DNA of 37,742 bases from Nitrospira sp. (GTDB taxonomy: Bacteria > UBA9089 > CG2-30-40-21 > SBAY01): the NCBI GenBank assembly GCA_005239945.1, contig SBAY01000102.1, positions 1-37,742 on the forward strand. Reading direction: 5' to 3'. Positions 32,634 through 37,742 of this stretch are shown in pieces; the stretch's first letter is position 1, and every line of letters starts with the position of its first letter. Made by a program: the position numbers and the translations under genes. The notes beneath the pieces are model-generated. The model ran no database searches. It was not told the DNA's origin and saw nothing but the letters and a program-made list of their open reading frames with translations.

Positions 32634-33347
32634 ATGAGAGAGAAATTACTAATTCTACCTGTTTTTAATGAAGAGGCTTATATCCTTGAGGTATTAGAAA
32701 GTCTTCCAGATATTGATATTCTTGTTGTTGATGATGGGTCAACAGATAATACCTTTAACATATTAAAGCATAAGAAGATAGATTTCTTGATTAGACACGA
32801 AACAAATCAAGGATATGGTAAATCACTCATCGATGGATTTGAATGTGCCATCAAAAATAATTACCCTTACTTAGTAACTATCGATTGTGATGCTCAGCAT
32901 GAACCTGAATATATCCCTGCATTTTTTGAAGAGCTAAAAAATTTTGATATAGTTTCTGGAAGTCGATATTTACCCACATCTCCACATTTTGGTGAGGCTC
33001 CAAAAGATAGGGTAGAGATAAATAGACACATTACTCAACTGATATGTAAATATACTAAATATAATATTACTGATTCATTTTGTGGATTTAAAGGTTATAA
33101 AGCAGAGGTACTTAAAAAACTTAATCTTACAGAACACGGTTATGGAATGCCACTTCAACTATGGATACAAGCCGCAAATGCAGGACTTACTGTCAAAGAA
33201 ATTCCTGTGCCTTTGATATATAAATCTAATAATAGAGATTTTAAAGGAAGTTTTGAATCAAAAGAGGCAAGGCTAAAATATTACTTAGATGTAATAAAAA
33301 AGGAGATTTCAAATGTCAAACATCTTAGCCGTAGGGGCACACCCTAA
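32634..33347 (+). CDS. family 2 glycosyltransferase
   Basis: A 237-residue GT-A enzyme without membrane helices. It has LLILPVFNEEAYILEVLESL, VVDDGSTDNTFNIL, the GYGKSLIDGFECAI motif and TIDCDAQHEPEYIP with a DxD-type metal site. SGSRY, DSFCGFKGYKAEV and GYGMPLQLWIQAANAGL follow, as in dolichyl-phosphate-mannose-synthase-like proteins. The ATG overlaps the stop of a four-codon mini-ORF (ATG 32623, sequence MEKI). Its end overlaps the next gene by 35 nt, so the pair is co-expressed, and the neighbouring deacetylase suggests that the product may carry an N-acetylated sugar. Donor and acceptor are unknown. Confidence 0.92.
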   Translation: MREKLLILPVFNEEAYILEVLESLPDIDILVVDDGSTDNTFNILKHKKIDFLIRHETNQGYGKSLIDGFECAIKNNYPYLVTIDCDAQHEPEYIPAFFEELKNFDIVSGSRYLPTSPHFGEAPKDRVEINRHITQLICKYTKYNITDSFCGFKGYKAEVLKKLNLTEHGYGMPLQLWIQAANAGLTVKEIPVPLIYKSNNRDFKGSFESKEARLKYYLDVIKKEISNVKHLSRRGTP

Positions 33348-33996
33348 TGATGTAGAACTGGGAATGGGAGCAACTATAGTTAAATTGGTAAGATCAGGGC
33401 ATCAGGTGAGTATTATTGATTTAACCGATGGAGAACCAACACCTTGCGGCTCAAAAGAAAAGAGAAAAGAAGAAAGCCTTGAAAGTGCAAAAATTCTGGG
33501 CATAACGCAAAGGATTACCCTTGATTTGCCTAATAGATACCTACAGGATACCATTGAGGCAAGGGAAGAATTAGCAGGTTATATTAGAAAGATAAAGCCA
33601 GAGATTATCTTTTGTCAATTTGGAATAGATAAACATCCTGACCATACAGCGGCTTCTAAATTAACCGAGTCAGCAGCCTTTTATAGTAAACTTACTCAGA
33701 CCCAAATTCCAGGACGGCCCTGGGAAGTAGCAAAAATATATTACTTTTATGCTATTCACTGGCGATTAAATATCAATCCATCTTTTATCATTGATGTTAG
33801 TGAGGATTTCCATAAAAAAATGGAGGCTCTTCATGCGTATAAATCCCAGTTTATAGATAACAAAAGGAATTCCTTTGTCTTTGATTATCTAAGAAAACAG
33901 GGTGAATATTTTGGCAGCCTGATAAAAAAAGATTATGGAGAGCCATTTGCAAGCAGAGAAAATATTGGACTTAATGATATTGTGGATTTAATATAA
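33313..33996 (+). CDS. PIG-L/LmbE-family deacetylase (BshB1-like)
   Basis: A zinc-dependent N-acetyl-sugar deacetylase. The 227 residues contain GAHPNDVELGMGATI (8-22), DLTDGEPTPCGSKEKRKEE, and DKHPDHTAAS with the later zinc histidine. The C-terminal AYKSQFIDNKRNSF and GSLIKKDYGEPFASRE blocks are seen in BshB1 (bacillithiol) enzymes. The usual AHPDD reads AHPND: the residue that acts as general base in MshB/BshB is asparagine here (codon AAT). AAGGAGA upstream fixes the start despite the 35-nt overlap with the glycosyltransferase. Together they resemble a BshA/BshB-like or lipid-glycan module, but the partner is GT2, not GT4, so bacillithiol is unproven. Confidence 0.87.
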   Translation: MSNILAVGAHPNDVELGMGATIVKLVRSGHQVSIIDLTDGEPTPCGSKEKRKEESLESAKILGITQRITLDLPNRYLQDTIEAREELAGYIRKIKPEIIFCQFGIDKHPDHTAASKLTESAAFYSKLTQTQIPGRPWEVAKIYYFYAIHWRLNINPSFIIDVSEDFHKKMEALHAYKSQFIDNKRNSFVFDYLRKQGEYFGSLIKKDYGEPFASRENIGLNDIVDLI

Positions 33997-34075
33997 GAGA
34001 ATTTAGATGTGCTGGAATTCATAGCCAGGTTTGTACGGTTTTTTGACTCTTTTGATGGTGGAGCAAAAATTCTTG

Positions 34076-34105
34076 TTGACATTCCTTAAACTTTTGTGGT
34101 AAAAT
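34076..34105 (+). promoter_or_regulatory. promoter of the DUF342/MshEN-HEPN operon, apparently leaderless
   Basis: TTGACA (34076-34081), 18-bp spacer ending GG, TAAAAT (34100-34105). A start seven bases on is at 34112-34113, two or three bases before the ATG at 34115. No Shine-Dalgarno is present. Confidence 0.6.
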
Positions 34106-34114
34106 GTCCCCAGA

Positions 34115-35815
34115 ATGAGCAAAAGTGAAGGTAATAACCCAAAAGCAAATTCCTATCAGTTGAATGAAAATGTACATTTTGACTTAGATGGATTTTTTAA
34201 TGTTAATATCCTACCGCAAGGGATACTACTCACAGTACACCCTCCTAAAGGAAAAGGTAAGAAGGTAAATATTGACGATGTGATAGCTCAAATTAATGCA
34301 TTAGAGATTACTGATATTAATCTTAACTTAGTCAAAATAGAGGTTGAGGAAAGTTCTGGCAAGCCTGTTGTAATTGGTAAACGGGATGTGGAGAAAAAGG
34401 TACCTCCCAAATGTATAGTAAAAATACCAAAAGATGAAATGAATGCCTATCTAACTATTATCTCACCTACTTCAGGTGCTGAATCTGTAAAATTAATGGA
34501 TGTTAAAGAGGAGTTAGCTAAAAAAAGCGTTATATTTGGTATTAATGATAGAATAATTCGTGAGGCAATAGAGAAAAAAGACCTTGATAGAGCTATCTTA
34601 GTTGCCCAGGGGCGAATGCCTGTAAATGGAATTAATGCAAGAATTGAGGGTAAATTTAAGAAAAGGACACAAATTCAATTTAAAGAGGATGAATTTGGCA
34701 AAGTTGACTTCCATGAACTTGGCTTGATTCAGAATGTTACCCCAGGACAGGTATTAGCAGTTAAAACGCCTCCTACTGAAGGCACTCCAGGCAGGACAGT
34801 TACCGGTAAAGAGATAAAGGCTAAGAGAGGATTAGATGTACATATTCCTGCTGGAAAGAATACAGAACTGTCATCGGATGAGCTAATACTGACTTCTAAA
34901 GTTGCTGGACATGTAAATTGGATAGAAGGACGGATAGAGGTAGAACATCTTTACACTGTGACAAAAGATGTTGATTTCAAAACAGGAAATATTGACTATG
35001 TAGGTACAGTAATTATAAGTGGTAGTGTAAAAGGTGGATTTAAGGTCAAGGCAAGTGGTGATATTCAGGTTGGAGGCTCAGTAGAAAGTGCGTACATTGA
35101 GGCAGGTGGAAATGTGCTGATTAAAAATGGTGTAATAGGAAGGGGTGCAGCACGAGTTAAAGCCGGTAAGAATATTATTACTAAATTTGCTGAAAGTTGT
35201 ACATTAGAAGCCAATGAAGATATTATAGTTAGTGGATCAATTTTACATAGCAATATAAGAGCTGCTAAAAGGGTGATAGCTACTGATCGCGAAGGGACTA
35301 TTTTAGGTGGACGGGTATTGGCAGGAAGAGGGGTGTATGCTAAAAAGATTGGTTCCTGGTCAGAGGTTAAAACTTCTATTGAGGTGGGCGTAGCTCCAAA
35401 CATTAGAACTGAGGTTATGTCTTTAGCAGAACAGGTAGATCAAGACAAAGAGCGGCTTAAAAAATTGCAACTTGAAGTAGCTACTTTGCTTAAACAAAAA
35501 ACACGATTAGGACAAGACTTCTCTCCAGAGAGAATGCAACTACTTAGTAGCCATCTTAAAGAACAAGGTCAGTTAGTGACGAGATTACGTGGTGCACCAG
35601 AGAAATTATCAAGCATAAAAAAGCAATTTTTTCAAAAGACATTTGGTAAAATTTGTGCCTCCGAAGTAGTCTATCCTGGAGTAAAGATATGCATCAGTTC
35701 TGCAATACTATTTGTAAAAGAGCCATATAAATATGTTACCTTTATCGCAGAGGAAGGTGAGATAGTAATCAGGTCCTACGAAGATCCAACAAAATTTTCT
35801 AAAGAGGGGATATAA
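34115..35815 (+). CDS. DUF342 / FapA-family protein
   Basis: A 566-residue member of the DUF342 family (FapA, 'flagellar assembly protein A' in some annotations). The N-terminal region (about 1-170) is followed by the DUF342 core FHELGLIQNVTPGQVLAVKT, PPTEGTPGRTVTGKEI and LDVHIPAGKNTELSSD. A right-handed beta-helix follows, with repeated hexapeptide-like turns (GTVIISGSVKGG, ASGDIQVGGSVE, AGGNVLIKNGVIG), then a coiled coil (about 430-500). The molecular role is not established. No flagellar gene is in the window, so the flagellar name should not be transferred. It is two nucleotides from the MshEN-HEPN gene and shares its promoter. Confidence 0.88.
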   Translation: MSKSEGNNPKANSYQLNENVHFDLDGFFNVNILPQGILLTVHPPKGKGKKVNIDDVIAQINALEITDINLNLVKIEVEESSGKPVVIGKRDVEKKVPPKCIVKIPKDEMNAYLTIISPTSGAESVKLMDVKEELAKKSVIFGINDRIIREAIEKKDLDRAILVAQGRMPVNGINARIEGKFKKRTQIQFKEDEFGKVDFHELGLIQNVTPGQVLAVKTPPTEGTPGRTVTGKEIKAKRGLDVHIPAGKNTELSSDELILTSKVAGHVNWIEGRIEVEHLYTVTKDVDFKTGNIDYVGTVIISGSVKGGFKVKASGDIQVGGSVESAYIEAGGNVLIKNGVIGRGAARVKAGKNIITKFAESCTLEANEDIIVSGSILHSNIRAAKRVIATDREGTILGGRVLAGRGVYAKKIGSWSEVKTSIEVGVAPNIRTEVMSLAEQVDQDKERLKKLQLEVATLLKQKTRLGQDFSPERMQLLSSHLKEQGQLVTRLRGAPEKLSSIKKQFFQKTFGKICASEVVYPGVKICISSAILFVKEPYKYVTFIAEEGEIVIRSYEDPTKFSKEGI

Positions 35816-35817
35816 AG

Positions 35818-36576
35818 ATGCCTTTAATTGGTGAAGTATTAGTTAAGGAAGGGATAATAACCAATGAACAACTTCAACAAGTATTAAATGAACAAACTAA
35901 GACAAGTAAGATGTTAGGTGATACATTGGTAGATTTAGGCTTTACTACTGAAGAGATTGTGATGCATTTCATCACTTCACAGGTGTTATCTCTAATTGAC
36001 GATTATCAAGCGGAAAGTCCAGAGATATTTGCATTAAAGAAAGAAACTCCAGATATAAGTCAGATTGAAACACCGAAGGTAAGGGATGAACGGGTGGTTA
36101 TAGTAACTAAACCCAAAGAGCCAAAGAAAAAAGATTTTAAGCGATTATCTGTTAGTAGATTAAGACTGAGAAAAGCGAAAGAATTATTTGAAGTTGGCAA
36201 GTATTTTAAAGCGGCTTTAAATGCACGATATGCTATGTATCATGCTGCAAGAGCAGCTATTTGCGCTACAGAGGATACACCTTTTAGATCATGGGAAGAG
36301 GCTACAACCATTGGCTTGAGATTTACATATAGAGGATATATAGATGCAGGAGAGATTGAAGGTTGTCTGGTAGCATTACGGACTTTGAAAGAGGAAAAAG
36401 ATCGTGTGATACCTAAGAGTGAAACAAAAATAATAATTGATAAAGCTGAGAATTTTGTAATAAGGGTTGAAGAGACTATTAAAAAATTAGAAGAAGATAA
36501 AAAACCTCAGATTGCACAGATTAAAGGGGGAAAAGCCGATGTTTTAGGGAGAACTGGGAGAACTGAGGAGAACTGA
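35818..36576 (+). CDS. MshEN (GspE-N-like) domain fused to a HEPN domain
   Basis: A 252-residue protein. Residues 3-26 (LIGEVLVKEGIITNEQLQQV + LNEQ) and 32-55 (MLGDTLVDLGFTTEEIVMHF + ITSQ) are two 24-residue units separated by exactly five residues (TKTSK). That is the geometry of the cyclic di-GMP-binding MshEN domain, though the first-position arginine of each unit is Leu3 or Met32. After a charged linker (56-110), residues 112-226 look like a HEPN helical domain: LRKAKELFEVGKYFKAALNA, then RYAMYHAARAAICAT with R137-x4-H142, then a long C-terminal helix. The last 15 residues (GKADVLGRTGRTEEN) come from GAGAACTG tandem repeats next to an IS end. Function inferred only from domains. Confidence 0.82.
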   Translation: MPLIGEVLVKEGIITNEQLQQVLNEQTKTSKMLGDTLVDLGFTTEEIVMHFITSQVLSLIDDYQAESPEIFALKKETPDISQIETPKVRDERVVIVTKPKEPKKKDFKRLSVSRLRLRKAKELFEVGKYFKAALNARYAMYHAARAAICATEDTPFRSWEEATTIGLRFTYRGYIDAGEIEGCLVALRTLKEEKDRVIPKSETKIIIDKAENFVIRVEETIKKLEEDKKPQIAQIKGGKADVLGRTGRTEEN

Positions 36577-36587
36577 GGGACACATCC

Positions 36588-37046
36588 GAATGGCACTAAC
36601 TTAAGGAAAAATTAAATAAAAGACCTCCAGATGTCGATTTTAATTTTAGAGTATGGCTAAGTGCAGATGTTTTAAGATCAAAGACAGAAAAAGGGATTTA
36701 CAAAGAGTTGCATGCGAGAATCATTGCCTTCAATTTGATACATTGGTTAATATTGAAGGCTGCCAAGAAGCATAAAAAGGATTCAGAGAGAATCAGCACC
36801 TCATCAACACTCAGATTAACAGCCACTTATAGTTTAAAAATGAGTACGGCACCTTTTTGAATATTACCATTACTTTATGAAGATTTGCTTGAGAAAGTAG
36901 CCTATTCAAAAGTTCCATATCGACCTGATCGACTTGAACCACGAATGAAGAGGCGTGACCAAAAACATTATCCGATATTGAAAATATCCCGCATAGAATG
37001 AGGGAGAGGACTATCAATGGAATTGCTGCTTAAGTTAGTGCCATTC
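36588..37046 (+). mobile_element. IS4-family element, internally deleted
   Basis: Perfect 18-bp terminal inverted repeats GAATGGCACTAACTTAAG (36588-36605) and its complement (37029-37046) bound 459 bp. Between them, on the plus strand from 36624 to 37001, is the C-terminal third of a DDE transposase: DFNFRVWLSADVLRSKTEKG, then YKELHARIIAFNLIHWL (containing the Y-x2-R-type region of IS4 enzymes), then TYSLKMSTAPF, a TGA at 36858, and in the same frame LLYEDLLEKVAYSKVPYRPD then RLEPRMKRRDQKHYP. The N-terminal two-thirds are deleted and one nonsense codon is present. No clear target duplication was found. Confidence 0.85.
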
Positions 37047-37067
37047 CCCTCTGACTCCAATTCTTCC

Positions 37068-37742
37068 TTAAACTACAATCCTTTCGTATAACTGAATTGT
37101 ACGATTCACATATTCGTCAAAATTTTCAATTCTTTCAGAAACCTTACGAGCTTCTTGTCCTATTCTCTCCGCCTTATCTGAGTGCTTTATTAGTGTTTCA
37201 AGAGTATCTTTAATCTGATCGATGTTTTTGGGATTTACTACAAGTACACTTTGTCCATCAATTAAATAAGTCTCTTTTCTGTGAAGCACCTCACTCAGAA
37301 TCAGGCACTTACCAGTAGCTATTACTTCTTTTACTAAATTTGAAGAATGGTATTCAATAATAGGAGAGTCTTCTCGTTCAAGTGCTACTATACAAGTGGA
37401 TCTTTTGATTATAGATGGAATTTTCCAGGGAGGAAGAAAGTTTAAAAAGAGTGTTTTATCTTCTAATCCTTTTTCTTTCACTGCTTCCTGGAACTTCTTT
37501 AGTTCTTTTCCATTGGCTACAAATAATAACAAAAAATCCTCTTTTATCTTCTGGCAAACCTCTAAAAGCTCGTATATTCCTTTTGTCTCTGAATGGTAGG
37601 GGAACTTTCCAATATAAGTAATTACTGGAAGGTTTTTTGTATCCTCATCTGTAATACAAACTTGCAAGATGTTGTTTTTTTAACAAAGTTTTTTTCATAT
37701 GTAGGCGATAACGAAAAATAGCCCATTTTGGATAATTTAAGG
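37068..37742 (-). CDS. group 1 (GT4) glycosyltransferase, C-terminal part, frameshifted and cut by the window end
   Basis: A GT-B glycosyltransferase. The intact stretch (37667-37068) encodes the nucleotide-binding half: VITYIGKFPYHSETKGIYEL, LLLFVANGKELKKFQEA, LPPWKIPSIIKRSTCIVALE, then PIIEYHSSNLVKEVIATGKC with the E-x7-E-like donor-binding region, and a terminal helix. Upstream, an A7 run (37675-37682 region) separates it from YPKWAIFRYRLHMKKTLLKK in another frame. With one more A the frames join as LLKKNNILQVCITDE, so the gene probably extends beyond the window. This is either a homopolymer indel in the assembly or a real frameshift. It is convergent with the IS4 remnant. Confidence 0.75.

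Noticed and set aside
34115..35815. Flagellar assembly role for the DUF342 protein
   Set aside because: The name comes from annotation habit; no flagellar gene is nearby and the family is widespread in non-flagellated bacteria.

Overview
The window is one stretch of an AT-rich bacterial chromosome. The envelope is Gram-negative: MreBCD, PBP2, RodA, and a TolC/HlyD/MacB-type export set. The protein-quality-control operon mcsA-mcsB-clpC and RNase J are more familiar from Firmicutes. That mixture, and intergenic gaps filled with hairpin-forming low-complexity repeats, suggests an uncultivated candidate-phylum bacterium (Omnitrophota- or Desantisbacteria-like). This is an inference; no rRNA or other phylogenetic marker is present. 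No tRNA, rRNA or CRISPR array was seen.

Layout. 1-480: C-terminal scrap of an IS110-family transposase, then the leader of RNase J. 480-6168: RNase J (+) facing a 1326-residue membrane protein with six GAF domains and HD-GYP (-). 6316-7730: bioF (-) from an apparently leaderless promoter, followed by a GC-richer island with a possible 38-residue ORF. 7881-12282: mcsA-mcsB-clpC (+). 12289-12944: wreck of an AAA/DUF4143-type ATPase gene, then a palindrome. 12998-13606: mobA. 13700-18761 (-): ABC ATPase, FtsX-like permease, TolC (frameshifted), four-helix-bundle protein, HlyD-like adaptor; several features suggest this operon is decaying. 19109-25031 (-): mreB-mreC-mreD-mrdA-rodA, the rod-shape elongasome, with a strong promoter just upstream. 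25188-26129 (-): membrane-anchored TPR protein. 26142-26545: two MITEs. 26927-28546 (+): GAF-GGDEF diguanylate cyclase. 28800-31120 (+): glycosyltransferase 2 and B12/radical-SAM enzyme. 31274-32254 (-): PP-loop tRNA-thiolation-like protein. 32634-33996 (+): second glycosyltransferase and a BshB/PIG-L deacetylase. 34115-36576 (+): DUF342/FapA-like protein and an unusual MshEN-HEPN fusion. 36588-37046: IS4-family deletion derivative. 37068-end (-): group 1 glycosyltransferase, frameshifted and cut by the window edge.

Two themes stand out. (1) Mobile and repeat DNA: three MITEs share the terminus GTAACCGTTCA and have 8-bp target duplications, one of which duplicated a ribosome-binding site. About eighteen palindromic repeats fill the stop-to-start gaps of operons, and several supply stop codons or in-frame residues. 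(2) Cyclic di-GMP: the window holds a cyclase (GGDEF with I-site), a probable phosphodiesterase (HD-GYP) and a candidate receptor. The receptor has two 24-residue MshEN motifs with a 5-residue spacer fused to a HEPN domain, which I consider the best candidate here for an undescribed system.
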